64,000 nt of DNA from Fistularia commersonii (GCA_037954325.1 JBBMNZ010000026.1:4219501-4283500), one strand, 5' to 3'. Counted from the first letter of the stretch, positions 39,839-53,174 are shown. Made by a program: numbers and translations. The notes: generated from the sequence alone by a model not told the origin.

Positions 39839-40080
39839 TATGTTTCAACTTCAGGTCAGAGTCAAAGAATGGTATATAGCAGAGAGCAGACAAGGAAAAT
39901 TAAAATAATAAAAATTGAAAGTAAAGGACAATGGACATATGGAAAGAGCTATTCCTCCAAAAAATTTCCTCAAGCATTAGTAAAAACTTTGGGCACACGG
40001 TGTAACAATGGATGACCCTTGGCTTATCACTGACTTCCATCTCATTTACTTTTTGCGACAGGCACCTCTTGTGCACCTGG

Positions 40081-40102
40081 ATATATATATATATATATAT
40101 AT
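40081..40102. repeat. (AT)11 microsatellite
   Basis: Perfect AT dinucleotides. Confidence 0.95.
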
Positions 40103-42415
40103 TAACACAGATATTATCACAAACAGTTCCAGTCCATACAAACAAAAACAAAAAATAAAAGTGACCTTAAAAAGTATACTTTGCTTCAGTGAATCAGGCG
40201 GTAGTCATTTTTAATAAAGTAAAACTGAAAAATACATTTCATCTTTACAACACAGTTACACATTAGTGATGTCTGGATAGGCTCCAACATGATCTCAATC
40301 TATATGTATAAACCAGCCAATCTCTCCTCCTCTGTAAAATTATAAGTGTTTTATGGGACTAGCTGGCAGAGGCCCGCAGTGCTTAGCAAAAGTGGGTAGG
40401 AGTAGATGTGTGTTTTTCTAAAATTCCACCCTTCCATAAAAACATAATTCAACAAATATACATCACCCAAAGTTTAAACAAATGCACTGTTGTACTACAA
40501 TTTTGCATTCAAAGCACTGGAAGCAATGATAGTTATGAATCATAAGATATTCTTCTTTAGTATCAACACTAACAGCTAATATTATATGAACAAAACAGTA
40601 ATAGCTCAGTTGCTCGATTTCTCTTTTACAGGCAGAAGCTCTTATAATCTTAGCAGTATCAAAACCCATGTTTTGAGGTGAAAACTGTCACAGAGTAATT
40701 GCACTGTCAGTTGAAATTAGTTAAATCATTGCACTCTTACTGTGAGAAACAATAAGGTGATATTGGAATTGAAAAAAAAAATCATTATAACATTTTGAGC
40801 CCCTGAGTTTCCTTTAAGCATCCAAATTTCCCAATCCCATCCTTATATATTTAAAAACCTATTTATGAATTAGCGATTATTCCCTTAAGATTTTGATCAA
40901 ATTAATATTTTAACAGATAGCTGCATCCTCAAAATTTTACAGGTGTCATACAACAAACCTTCCAGTTAAGTTCTGATTTAATTTCTTTTAATTGAATTTA
41001 ATTTAATATGAATGTGTAAATGGTGGGACATTTCTCAAATCCCATAAGGTCATTTCCTAAAGGTGGGCTGAGAAATATAAAGGAAGTGTCTGAACAGCTT
41101 CACTTGAAGGAAAGAATTGAGAGGAGAATGGAAGAAAAGAGGGCAAGAAAGCTGTTTATCCTCAAAAGGCTGTGTTCGTTTTGACTGATGGCCATTTAGA
41201 GAGGAGGTTATAGGAAATTAGATGCCTTTTGTCCCATTCTCACAGAAAAATTACCTAGTAAACAGTGAATGGGAGCATTAAGCAGATGGCGAATTCTCCC
41301 GGAAAAAATGTTCTTTGTGCAAAACAAGACCATATCAGAAAAAAACCTACGTCAACATATGTCAGGCCAGGCCGACGCCGCACCAAAAGGTCTAACTGAA
41401 TCACTCTTCTATTTAACCACGTACTTTCATTCTCACTGGTTGTGCCAAACTGTCTGACCACCCTTCCTATATAGTGCCAATCTTTATTCAGACCTTTACA
41501 AGCATCACTTTGTCTTACTTCCATTTGTTCACCTTCCCCTGCCCTTGCACCCCACCTGTCATCATATTCTTCCACAACATTGCTTTTTGACCCTCCGCCT
41601 CTTTTTCATGCATATCACAGCAGAGGATAACCCTGAAGTAAGCCATTATTATTGCCAAATGTGTCTCGTCGTGCATTCTGCTGAAACCCTCAGCAGACTA
41701 TTGATGCCACCTGCTGCCTTTTGAAAGATAGGTGTCGCATTTTTATCTGGCAACTGTTGGTTGTTTTTTTTGTTTTCTTTTCTTTTCTTTTTCCCAATAA
41801 CTCATGCTGCACCACAGGAAAGTTCGCTATTTATCCCCTGTTTAACTCCTAAGGTCATCTTATATTGATATTGATTGAAGGCAGGCTGCAATGGCAATTC
41901 CAGGAGAAGAACCTGGTTTCTCCTCATGAGAGGAAATATCGTCAGATCAGGTAAATTAGTAGGGCTGAGCAATTAACCATGCAGTACTTAAGATTTGGTC
42001 AATTACTAGAAGTCCATCTTATCCCTACCGGTCTAACTAACTCTACTGCTTTGTCACGGCAAAACATTGTGGATTAAAGGGATCAAAAACTAACTGAACA
42101 AACTGGACTCAATCCATGCCACTCATACCTACTAAAGGAAGCCGCATCCATCATTTCAACATGGCTCGACAATAGGAAGATTTCAGAGCAAAAAAGAAAT
42201 AAATTGTACTAACTTGGAAAAAACAAGGTATCACAATAAAAAGTGTACAGTGATGTGTACACTTATAGTAAAGTGCTATAGTAAAAGCTTCAAAACAACT
42301 GACCTGCTTGTAAGACAATAACAATTCTATGAACTTTGAACTATTAAACTCACACTGAATACTACAACAGATTAAATCTAGAAAAAAAATAAATAAATTA
42401 TATATATATAAATTA

Positions 42416-43797
42416 CAGAGTCAAATAAGTATTTGATCCCTTGCTTTTCAGCCAGATTTATGCCCTTCAAAGACCTGTTCCTCTGCTTTTAAAGAGTCCA
42501 ACTACACTCTGCTCATCATTCTAATTGAGTAGCACCTATCTGACGTTATTACCTTTCTTAAAGACACTTGTGTACCCCACAATTTGTCAAAAGTGGAGCT
42601 GCCAACATAAGTAAAACTAAAGAGCTGTCAAAAGACACAAGAGACCAATTGTTGACCTTCACAAAGCTGGAAAGAGCTACAGAGCAATTGCCAAACAGCT
42701 TGGTGAAATAAGAACAACTGTTGGAGCCATTGTCGAAAAATGGAAGAGGCTAATGATGACAGTCAATGTCCCTCGGGCTGGAGCCCCGCGGAAGATCTCT
42801 CCTCGTCGGGTAAGAAAGGTGAAGAATCAGCCCAGAACTACACGGGGGCGGGGAGCTGGTCAATGACCTGAAGACAACTGGGACCACCGTTTCCAAGGCT
42901 ACTATCAGTAATACACTGAGACGTGATGGTTTAAAAACACGCATCGCACGGAAGGTTGCCCTTAAGTCAGCCCATGTCAAGGCCTGTCTGAAGTTTGCCA
43001 GAGACCATCTGGATGATCCAGAGGACTCATGGGTGAAAGTTTTGTGGTCAGATGAAACCAAAATAGAACTTTTTGGTCTTAACGTCATTCGTTGTGTTTG
43101 GAGGAAGAAGGATGAGTATCATCCCAATAATACCATATCGACAGTGAAGCATGGGGGTGGAAGCATCATGCTCTGCGGGTGTTTTTCAGCACAGGAACTT
43201 TATCAAGGAGAGGATGAACAGGGCCATGTATTGTGAGATATTGGGCAAAATCCTCTTTCCCTTAGTCAGAGCATTGAAGATGGGTTGTGGCTGGGGCTTC
43301 CAACATGACAATGACCCGAAGCACACAGCCAGGAAAACCAAAGAGTGGCTCCGCAAGAAGCATATCAAGGTTCTGGGCTGGCCCAGTCAGTCTCCAGACC
43401 TAAATCCAATGGAAAATCTTTAGAGAGAGCTGAAACTCTGTGTTGCTCAGCGACAGCCCCAAAACCTGAGAGATCTAGAGAAGATCTGTATGGGAGTGGG
43501 CCAAAATCCTTGTTGCAGTGTGTGCAAACCTGGTGAAGACCTACGGGAACTGTATGACCTCTAAAATTGTTAACAAATGCTTCTGTGACAAATATTACAA
43601 TTGTTTGACTCAATACGTATTTGACCCAGTAATTTACAAATGCATTGTTAAAAGAAATCATACAATGTGATTTTGATTTTTTTTTTTTTAGATTCTGTCT
43701 CACAGTGGAAATGCACCAACAATGAAAATTTTCCATGTTTTATAAGTGGGAGAACTTGCAAAATCACAGGGGGATCAAATACTTATTGACCTGACTG
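42416..43797 (+). mobile_element. Decayed Tc1-like DNA transposon
   Basis: 1382 bp flanked by TA on both sides. The ends CAGAGTCAAATAAGTATTTG, then ATCCC, and the reverse complement of GGGATCAAATACTTATTGAC, then CTGACTG, form imperfect terminal inverted repeats. Inside is a transposase reading plus with several frame breaks. It sits in the 15.8-kb ccser1 intron, opposite to the gene. Confidence 0.95.
42607..43564 (+). pseudogene. Tc1-like transposase pseudogene
   Basis: It once encoded a DD34E transposase that cuts and pastes the element at TA sites. The start codon is ATA instead of ATG at 42607. The helix-turn-helix region (HKAGKSYRAIAKQLGE) follows a 1-nt deletion near 42645. A further frame change lies near 42840-42850. 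The catalytic core keeps SDETKIELFG (first Asp), then, after another shift near 43190, QHDNDPKHTA (second Asp) and SPDLNPMENL (Glu). The Trp codon after ENL is TAG at 43421. The C-terminal part stays readable to the stop at 43562. No functional protein can be made. Confidence 0.93.
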
Positions 43798-44721
43798 TAT
43801 ATATCAGATAAGGGTATATAGAATGATTAACTGCTTACCCAAAAGTCACTTAAAATTAGTGATCTCTTCACTCGCTTTAGAAGAGGAGAAGAACAGGGAG
43901 AGCCTGGATTTTAAAGTCAAGATGTATGTCAACATGAATCATAAGACAAGGTGCTTGCTTGTAACCACATAATCAATTTTACCTTCAAGCATACTTATAT
44001 TCTCATGGCCTTAACTGAACCCAAAAAGTAAACCATAATAACACATTTTAAAAATGTGTTGCTCATATGCACTTGAATGAGTTTTATTATTCTTATAATA
44101 TTATAATAGTGAATTTTATTATCCTGTTTCCTTTTTGCATTTGGGTTGAAATAAAAGTTATTATTAGATGATACAATTTATTTATCCAACAAGCTTGAAA
44201 ACTGTAATGAAAATGATCTTGTGTTCGTATAAACATAAATGTTTAAAATGCCATGATTTGCATACAATAGGGAAATTACAGAACACATAGAAATCCAATT
44301 TGGCATTATATTTCATATTTAGATAAACAGTGACAATTACAATGAATATGAAGTTAATGTTCCACACATTTAAAACAATTTATATCTCTACATTACTTTA
44401 TTTCAATGAAAATAGTTTACCAGTCATACATTTTTACATTCTGCAAAAGGACATTTCAAGCTACATTTTTCCATAGTTCCTGGGATAATGGTTAAGTGAG
44501 AAACTTCAAGCAGAATAAAATGAGCAGCAGGGGAGACTTGAACCTTTGAACCAAATGATTATTTCAGCGGGAGAAGCACCACAGCACTGGCTTTTGAGCA
44601 ACCGACATTGCATATGTTTAATACTCTTGACTAGTGGTGTGTGCAAGCCATTTTCTAACTAAATACACATTAATCACAGGTATGTACACAACAAATACAA
44701 GTAACAGCGCATGCATGTGCA

Positions 44722-44723
<2 letters not shown>

Positions 44724-44780
<57 letters not shown>

Positions 44781-44803
44781 GTACACACACACACACACAC
44801 ACA
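44724..44803. repeat. (AC)n microsatellite with TAC and GTAC interruptions
   Basis: 80 bp, three AC blocks separated by single-base variants. Confidence 0.95.
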
Positions 44804-45288
44804 TCCTTGAAGTGCACAGCACAGCTGAAGACAAGTCTGTTCAACAATGATAGATGTTATACAGGCAGGGAGGCAGTTCTTTGACTCAACATCATCTATC
44901 TTTTCTCTGTCGTGAGCTGATAGCCAAGCACTCTTACTCTATTTTCTCTTTTTTAAGAGCTCGCTCTCTCTGACACAGTCGTGGACCCCAACACTTTATC
45001 TATAAACATGTTATACATAGGTGGGAATGCAGAAAATCAGGTCCAGGTTTAAGGTTTCCGGTTAAGTTGTAACATGCTGGTTAACAAAGCCAATATTGCA
45101 AGAAAATGTTTTGGACAAGAATCAGCCGACTCACTGACCCCAGCGTCAGATAACAGCATCAGAATGCATAATATAAGCAAAGCATCAAGTTAAAGTAAAT
45201 TAAAAAAAAAAAGTTTGGCCTGTATACATGTGCAAGGTCCAGAGGTAAAACAAGAATGTAAACATTTACACGTCTTGAGTGTATATAC

Positions 45289-45310
45289 GTGTGTGTGTGT
45301 GTGTGTGTGT
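45289..45310. repeat. (GT)11 microsatellite at the LINE 3' side
   Basis: It lies about 50 bp beyond the 3' end of the minus-strand LINE fragment and could derive from its tail. Confidence 0.85.
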
Positions 45311-45365
45311 ATCTTTGCCTGACAATATGAGGTTCATGCAGTGTCTTAAACACTTTGTGATGAGT

Positions 45366-45711
45366 TAAGGGGCCTGATGGGCCTGATGGTGATAGCTGTC
45401 TCTCAGTCTTTTGGTGCGTGCAGTCAGGCTCCAGTACCGTCTGCCAGATGGTGGCAAGCAGAAAAGTTTATGTGCTGGATGGCGACGGTCCTTTATAATG
45501 CTACGAGCCTTCCGCAGGCACCATCCATGGTAGCTGTCCATGAAAGAGGGGAGACTGCTTCCAGTGATGGGCTTTGCCATCCTCACCACACTCGATAGTA
45601 TTTTCCAGCTGTGACTAAAGCAGCTCCCATGAGGCAGTCTGTCAGCAGACTCTCAATTGTGCGCCTGTAGAAGTTGGTGAGGATGTTGGTGTTCATGACA
45701 AACTTCTAAAG
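45366..45711 (-). pseudogene. LINE reverse transcriptase, C-terminal part
   Basis: The minus strand encodes NTNILTNFYRRTIESLLTDC and then, in a shifted frame, CLRKARSIIKDRRHPAHKLF with LPPSGRRYWSLTARTKRLRD, ending at a stop about 75 codons after a Met. NFYRCTIESLLT, HPAH-LF and LPSGRRYRSI-ART are hallmarks of the C-terminus of CR1/L2-type fish LINEs. The internal frameshift makes it a pseudogene. It is the un-inverted 3' part of the element whose 5' part lies at 45840-46660 in the opposite orientation. Confidence 0.8.
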
Positions 45712-45839
45712 AAAAAGTTGGAATACTCATACCACAGCTGAAATAATCATACCTGAGCCATGGCTACAGGTGTGATGCCGTAGCACAGACTTTGAGGATA
45801 AAAATGGGGAGGTAGAGTGGTTCACTCCATTGCTCCAAT

Positions 45840-46660
45840 TCGATACCCATACTCACCCCTAAACATGGCCTTCAAGAAGTAAGCCCCCCACAAAGCACTG
45901 GGACCCGATGGCATACCAAGACAAGACCCGAAGGCATTTGCTCACCAACTTGCCGGGGTATTTCCAAACGTCTTCAACATCCCACTGAGCCGATCCATAG
46001 TCACTACCATCTTCAAAGCCTCCGTCATTGATCCAGTCCCAAGGACAGCAGCAGTCTGCTGCTTAAATGACTTTTGCCCTGTAGCACTGACATCACTCAT
46101 CATGAATTGCTTCGAGCTCCAACTCAAACAAACATCTGTGCCTCCCCCAGTGGTACCCTGGACTCCCTGCAGTTTGCTTACAGAGCAAACAGGACTGCAG
46201 AAGATACCACAGCTCTGTCAGTAAGCACTGCTAGCAAACAAGTATGTGAAAATGCTCTTCACTGACTACAACCCGTCATTCGATGCCATCGTTCCCTCCA
46301 AGCTGACCTTTGACCTCAGCAGTGGGACGCCACAGCCCTGTGTCCACAGCTCACTCCAGTACCCCCTCCATACCCGCTGCTCTACTGCCAGGCACAGGTC
46401 AAAACACTAGCCATCAACAACCTGTCTCTGAACGTCAGCAAAACAAAAGAGATGATAGTGGACTTCGAGAGACAGCAAGGTGACAGACGTCATACCATCA
46501 ACATTGGCAACACTGAGGTAAAGAGGATCAGTAGCTTCAAATTCCTTGGTGTCTAACTCACAGAGGATTTGTCCTGGTCCCACAGAGACACTGGTCAGGA
46601 AAGCTTGCCAGCGACTGTACTTCCTAAGCAGGCTGAGGAGGTTTGGCATAGTTAGACGAA
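45840..46660 (+). pseudogene. LINE reverse transcriptase, inverted upstream part
   Basis: The plus strand reads AFKKVSPHKALGPDGIP, then FNVFNI/SRSIVTTIFKASVI, LNDFCPVALTSLIMNCFE, LQFAYRANRTAEDTTAL, an SGTPQPCVHS block (usually TGAPQGCVLS), LSLNVSKTKEMIVDF, FKFLGV and ACQRLYFLSRLRRFG. All are standard CR1/L2-superfamily LINE motifs, spread over several frames. The FADD catalytic block between CVHS and LSLNV is deleted. It ends where the minus-strand piece at 45366-45711 begins in the coding sequence. Confidence 0.82.
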
Positions 46661-47540
46661 TAATATGAGAGCTTTTGGTCAAAACTCTTACTACTACACA
46701 AATCAGTGTGAACCTAATTACAAATGTATAGCTTACAAACAAAAAGAAACTGTAAACAGAGTTTGTTAAATGTCGATTTTCCATCCTTTTGTCATCTTAT
46801 TTTCCATTTGTTGATTTTAGCTTCACAATTCATTTTGTACTTGCTCTCCTTCTTCCACTATTTCTCATTCTATATTCTCTTTTTCCCAGTTTCTCATATT
46901 TCCTATTTTCTGCTGTATTTAAAATATAAAGTTAGACACCTCAGACATTCAACCCCTTAAAGTCCCCTCTCTATCCTTCTGACTCACCCCTCTCCTCTCA
47001 GCAGCCATTTTTCAAAAGCAGTGTTCGAAGTGATCCATTTCACCAACCTGAAAAAGCCAATTATCTGCCTTTTATGACTTTCATTATTTTACCACTCACA
47101 CAGTGTTTTATTACTGGGCTGTCGACTCCCCATGCTAACACTCACCTGCACCCACGGGGAAACACATGCTTGAGTCTACACATCCACTATCAAAACAACT
47201 GTGAAAAGAGATCAGCATCTCTTAATGCACTTTGAGATGCTTGACTTTACATCATGAATGGTTAGGATGTGGAGGGATGACTCAAGAATTAGCATGTCAA
47301 ACTACATGTTATTAAAATGCTTTATCTTCAGCAGCAGTGAATTGGGTTTATTTTTAACTTGGTAACAGTCACAATACATAGACTGTGTTCTTTAGAAATA
47401 ATAACAGCTGAGGAACCTTTAACACTGAGACATTGTGATCAAGGCAATCAGTCCCGAATGAGAACTTACTCCTTTTCTACCATTACACTTTAACTGACGA
47501 CTAGTAAAAATAATTATTAGAATGATCATATAAATGGGTG

Positions 47541-47560
47541 TATATATATATATATATATA
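47541..47560. repeat. (TA)10 microsatellite
   Basis: Perfect TA run. Confidence 0.92.
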
Positions 47561-49289
47561 GCTATGTGAATGTGTATACACAAACATCTGTCTCCTATAT
47601 GTGCAGTTGCATTCACACATGCATGACAATACAGAATAATGTACCACTACCACAAGAGTAGGATCACCCTAATTTGTCACTTCTTCTCTACCTGTCAGAC
47701 ACAGTGTACTCATCTGCATTCAGTACCTGGGGCTACAGACATTTAATGCTGCCATTAAACTCATCTCTGACATAAAGTGCATCTGTGACTAAAGAGTGAG
47801 CACAAGCCAAGCTCCAGGCCACAAATCTAATGGTGAATTCTAGTCTTAAGACACAGAAGGAAAGAGAATATAAAACTAATGTCACATTGCAGGGGTAACT
47901 TTGTGATTAACCTTGTTGTCCTTCTTTGTGCCTTTGCTGCATTCTGAAAATACAGGTACACTGCAGGAAATCAGTGATGTGTGAACATTGCTTTCATTTG
48001 TTTTTTATTTCTGCATTGCTCACTTCTCTTTTATTTTATGTATTAGCTTCGACAGTAATGAACTGATTAAAATTGCCCTATCCTCCTCCTAGTGAGAATG
48101 ACGTCATTAGTCTTAAAACAACATTTCAGGAAAATTGAATATTCTTACTTTCTCACAATGAACCTTATTTCAAAGACCATTACCAAGATTGTTTGTTTGA
48201 CTTATAATGAGGTCATTGTCCCCTGTTTACAATTTATTGTGAAAGTTGCTTTAAAAGCCTAAGAACCAGATGTACTAACACTTTAGCACCTGCTTTAAGA
48301 GTACTTTCTTTGCGATGTGCAACTAAAACACTGAATGGTACATGAAATCGTTTACATCTACAAGTGACAGCAGCACAGAATTAATGCATATGTATTCATG
48401 GGGGCACTGAGGCAACTACATGGGAGGAGTTCGTCAAGAACAGACTGACAATGTAAGCAGTTGTATGCATGAAAACTGCAGGGAAACTGCACATCTGTTT
48501 TGCATTGACATTTTTGTACCTCATAACAGAAAATGTAGTTTGAACATTTGCATACAAAAAAAAGATAATGCCTTCAAAGCAAACCTTTTACTCGCAGCAG
48601 TTTGCGTATTACTGCCATGTAAAAGGCACCTTCAACTTTGTTTGCCTTGTGTCGTAGCCATTTCACTTTATATTTCAGTGCAGATAGAGGGATAGGGGGA
48701 AAATGATTTTTATAACCCTAATTCCTAACTAGACCAAAATTCTACATCTTTATCTAATTAATCACAAGTGTTGTGTATCAACAGGTCTCATCAAGGTCAG
48801 GTATTCAATCATGCACGGTTCCTTTTTTTTTAACTTAATTATCTGTATAAAATTTATCTTTAATTTCATAACAATGATGAGTGAGGAAGTGCAGTCCTCC
48901 ATTATCTCATTTATCTACTCTATATCCCTATTTTTTAACATTTGGTTCCACTTAATTTTGAAGTGAAGTTCTATCAATCAATTCAAATGTAGCCTAAGTA
49001 ATTGTGCTTCATTTTGATAGCTGCAAATTTCAATTAGAGGATGGGAACGTAAAAAAGGCGGGCACACAAAATTAAATATTATATTGCTGTGTTCATGAAA
49101 TCTAAAACTAAACATGTTTGTTTCCTTGGTAAGTTAACACGATGCAATTTAAGACGGAGGAGAGGGTTGACGAATGTGAATGCATCACAACATGTAGAAG
49201 CGGCCCTTTTTGTAGCAGGGGCCCTTTTTGACTTTTGTAAATCTTCTGCGGACTGTCTTTACTGCACTGTGCGCCTTGGTACAAATATG

Positions 49290-49296
<7 letters not shown>

Positions 49297-49337
<41 letters not shown>
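49297..49337. repeat. (AT)20 microsatellite
   Basis: About 41 bp of AT, preceded by GTATATAC. Confidence 0.94.
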
Positions 49338-49339
<2 letters not shown>

Positions 49340-50250
49340 TTTATATTGCCTCTTGTGTTTTGCTTTTCATGTAAAGAACAGATTGCTATAGGTAAGGACC
49401 CGATCAATCACCCCAACCTCAATATATGAGAAAATTGGCTGTAGGTCAGGAAATATTCTTTAAGATTAATAACTCTTTCAGGTGATTTGATCGTGTTCCG
49501 CAAATCTGTAGATTTCTCAATAAGGCTTTAATATTATACCGTCGAAACAGTATGTTGGTATGCCTTAGCCACACATTAATCTCCCAATCACAAGATGAAA
49601 ATGGGGAATTGAGACCTTCATGAATGTATACTGCATATCGACAGACAAGGACACCTCTGAGCATTTGCATGCCGTCTCCTTGGATTACTGCTGCAAAGTA
49701 ATCAACAGCTTTGAAAAAAACAAAATGGAAAAGAAAATAGGGAGGGAAGAGGAACACTTAACAGGGAGACTACCGTTTCCCCAGCAACAGGAAAGCTGCT
49801 ATCTATGTCCTCTGAATTTTCTTTACGAGGAAAAAAAAAAAAAACTGGTGTAAATGTCATCAAAAGATGCTTAAGACGAAAAAAGAAATATTCTGTATTT
49901 ATCATGTAATGTGATCCCCTCTAGTAGACAGAAGAACATTCTGTGACAGAGAGCTTTCCCCACCATTGTCCTTCAGTCCCTCCGATGCTTGTCTGTCTCC
50001 ATCTCAGTGCCTATGCAACCATGCAAAACTTTTGGCAATTAAACATATGGCAGATTGCTTTTACACACTGTTGTTAATGTTTACAAAGTAATAAGAACAG
50101 ATTAAAAGATCTACCAGCTTTCTCTCATAAGCACCGACAATGTATGCAAAGTATTTGTAGCAGATGTTCTATGCAGCCTGTCAGACAACCAGCAGTACCC
50201 TGCAGCTGATACTCTCTCTGGACATGACTGACTGACAGGTGTCTCTCTCG

Positions 50251-50287
50251 TGCGTGTGTGGGTGGGTGTGTGTGTGTGTGTGTGTGT
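50251..50287. repeat. (GT)n with GGGT variants
   Basis: TGCGTGTGTGGGTGGGTGTG followed by GT units. Confidence 0.9.
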
Positions 50288-51009
50288 TTGACACATGTGC
50301 TCTCGTGTATGTGTGCTCGTATGCAAGAACGCATGCATGCGCATAAACAGACAGGGGCTTACGTTGCCTCGGGCAAATCAGTGTCTCCTCTAGGGAATGT
50401 GAAACCTGAGAGAGCGATATGTAGAGGCAAAGAGACGGTAAGAGAGCAAGAGCAAGCCCTGGGCAAACATACTTTGCTCTCTATCCTCTCCAATCTCAGT
50501 TGCCTCATTCACAGATTTTACACATTCCTCCGGAAAAATCTGTGTCAAAATGATGTTTAAGAAAAGATCTATAAAGATGTGAAACAGCACAGTGGGTAAT
50601 TCCCACCTGCCAGATATTTCTGCCTGATCAAACTGAGAAATTCAGACCTGGTTTCGTTATTTAATCTATCAGAGCTTTCTATAGATCAAAACATTTTGCA
50701 TTATAAATACTTGTATAAGAATGAATTTGTCCGGCCTTTTCAAAAGAACAACACGGACTCGGTAAAACGTTGCAATACTTTTGAAAATGGAAACAGCATT
50801 CTGAGCTTTCTAAAATCCTGGTTGTCCCTCTTTGGAGCGAAATCAACTTGGCTATTACTTCCATCCCTGGATCAGGAACAAACACATTAAAATGCTACTA
50901 CAACATCTGAGACTGAAAACATATTGGCGTTTTAAACCAAAACCCAGGTTCATTTTTAATAGTGACTTTGCAATTTTTAGCCAACATATTTCTGGCTGCA
51001 ATGCAACTC

Positions 51010-51032
51010 TTTTTTTTTTTTTTTTTTTTTTT
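51010..51032. repeat. 23-nt T homopolymer
   Basis: Uninterrupted T run, or A23 in the ccser1 sense. No retrotransposon body is recognised next to it. Confidence 0.92.
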
Positions 51033-51577
51033 GTTTAAATAATGACATTATTTTTAATGCATTAGTGGTTTTCTAAAGGGTCACAGAGTGTTTTCAAAGG
51101 CACACTGAATTAAATGTTTCTAGAATGGATTGAGGTAGAACAATTCTATCTATCTAGTATTGGATAATTATAGTCGGGCTAAAAGGATAGCAGTTACATA
51201 TTCATAGCAGCAGCATAAGAGTTAATTCAATTAGTTAGCATTACTTCAGCATGGAGGTCACATCCAGGGTTTTCAAAGACACAGAGTCAAACAAACATTT
51301 CATAGTGAATTAAGCACAGGTACATTTAATTATTAGAAGGTTCTTGTATCATTTTAATATAACATGCAGACAGATAATGACTTGAATTTTGATTTCAAAC
51401 ATGTTCCTTGTCTGTAGAGAATAAATACATTGATATTGGTGTCTTCCCTTCATACCTAACTCTGATCCCTTTTATATACATGTTGTTTATTCAATGTTTT
51501 CTTTGTCCCAAAAAATTTTAATTGAACGCGGCTCTGAACGTACTCCTTATGGAGAAACTCTTCCGTGTCCTCCTTCC

Positions 51578-51619
51578 AATGGCATACAATGGCATACAAA
51601 ATCCAATGGCATACAATGT
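51578..51619. repeat. AATGGCATAC tandem cluster
   Basis: Two direct AATGGCATAC units, a spacer AAAATCC, and a third unit. Confidence 0.88.
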
Positions 51620-53068
51620 GTTTGTTATTCTTTAGCAACAATATTTTTTCCCTCCTTAACCATCTGTATTACTGAATTATATTTCATTAATGTAGTAATT
51701 GTTGTCTTGAGGTAAAGGAGCTATAAGGCCTTTGATCGTTGAACAGCTGCCACTGGCAAGTCATACACACAGCTAATTGAACATTTTTAATACCTATAAG
51801 TTGGACTTTCATAAGATACCAGGATATATTATGGTGATTACAGTATTGTCTGGAATGAAAGAATTCATTTTCTTGCATAATGATACTTTTAATGAGATAA
51901 GCCATGTTGCAAGAGTAGGCAAAATGAAAAACACTTGAAACAAATGCTATTTCAGCCTTGGCAGAGAACACACAGGCAAATAATGCAAAACGAAGTGATT
52001 CTGGTGAGAGTTTGTGCTCTGTGCTCACAACCACAAACACAGAAGTGAGATTACCCAAAAAACTCTAATGGGTTGAAAATGCTGCCTCCCTATGTGCATG
52101 TTTCACTGAAACTATGTTGGCAATAATTCTATTAAGAGAAACACTCAAAGTGTTTGAGGTGTGAAAAAACTGTTCCTTAGAAAAACAAAGCCATTGAGGC
52201 CAACGTTAATGTGTCAGTGGTGTAGTATTAAACACTACAGAGGTACTTCAGAAAGACCAGAATGCAAAGTGAATGCAAACAAAAAAGTTCAAAACCAGTT
52301 CATTCTGAAGATATCATGCAGTTGTGGGAAAAAGTATATCCGACTCAGTGATAGCATTGGATGTGAGAACCCCGAAATTTAAAGGAAGGATGTTCATTTG
52401 TTGGTTTCTCAGACAATATTACTAGAGTGAGTGTGCTCACACATTTGTGCTTGCATGGATTATCAGAAAAAACCCATCGTGAATTCTGACCAAGAGAATA
52501 AAGAGGCGTACAAATCAAAATCAGATTCAGAACCACCTTCTGCAGTAACAGGCACATTTAAAAAAAAAAGCTCTTGCTCCTCATGTTCTGTTTCAGCCAC
52601 CGCCAGCAACTTGGAGGAAAAAAAAAGGAGAATACAAAGATAGCTTGTGTGTTTATTTGAGATGAATATATTAATTTATTTATCTGCCCTCTACTTTTTT
52701 GTAGTACCATCCTGTCTCATCACCAAGGGAGGGAAAGACAAGAGATGTGGCGTGCATTTTCAAGGAACACTCAAGAGCAGCAATTTCTAGAACAGACAAA
52801 ATCTCTCGCTTTCCTCCCTGAGTAGCAGTGTGGCAATATTTCCGTAGGTTACCCGATACATTCTGTTTGAAGGCCAGCGAGTGTTTGTTGATATTTCTCT
52901 TTGCTGAATAATTGTTCTCAAGTCCATATGGAAACAACCAGTCATCTAGGAGCCTTTGAGGTTTTCATACGCTTTTTAGAATGCAAATTAATTGACCAAA
53001 AAAAAATCAAAATCAAAACATGTTACACCTGTGGAGCATGAAAGAGCAAGCACAAATATTGTTTTTAC

Positions 53069-53174
53069 CTTTGGTGGTGGTCTTTTCCTGGGATACGATC
53101 TCCTGACGCATCCATGGGGGAGGGCAGCTGGTTGATGCAGGAGGTTAGAGACTGACTGGAGTCTTCTCTGGACA
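53069..53174 (-). CDS. ccser1: ccser1 internal exon b (106 bp, phase 1 to 2)
   Basis: Minus-strand exon with acceptor gtgtgtgcacag and donor GTAAAA. Spliced to the 91-bp exon it reads VSREDSSQSLTSC, then a Pro-rich stretch with NQLPSPMDASGD, ending GKDHHQ plus two bases. The V-x-REDS-S-SC pattern follows directly after the acidic block in CCSER1 as I recall it. It leaves phase 2, which fits the one-base start of the exon at 37135-37309. The acceptor has a poor, GT-rich polypyrimidine tract, so it may be weak. Skipping it would shift the frame. A second frame (VQRRLQSVSN...) is also open through the exon, but it does not fit the neighbouring phases. Confidence 0.86.

Larger units (their letters stand above)
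37310..53068 (-). other. ccser1 intron between exons b and c
   Basis: 15.8-kb intron, the longest complete one in the window, with donor GTAAAA and acceptor caatttctcccccag. It contains the Tc1 copy (42416-43797), the inverted LINE (45366-46660) and many dinucleotide arrays. A CpG-containing block at 38480-38700 is less AT-rich than its surroundings but has no exon borders. I see nothing gene-like in the rest. Confidence 0.8.

Noticed and set aside
39593..40015. 140-codon plus-strand frame with Arg-Ala-Cys-Val repeats
   Set aside because: It is driven by the TGCG microsatellite; the flanking parts have no family resemblance.
44520..44600. tRNA-like minus segment with GGTTCAAGTC
   Set aside because: The B-box-like match is short and no SINE body follows; chance is likely.
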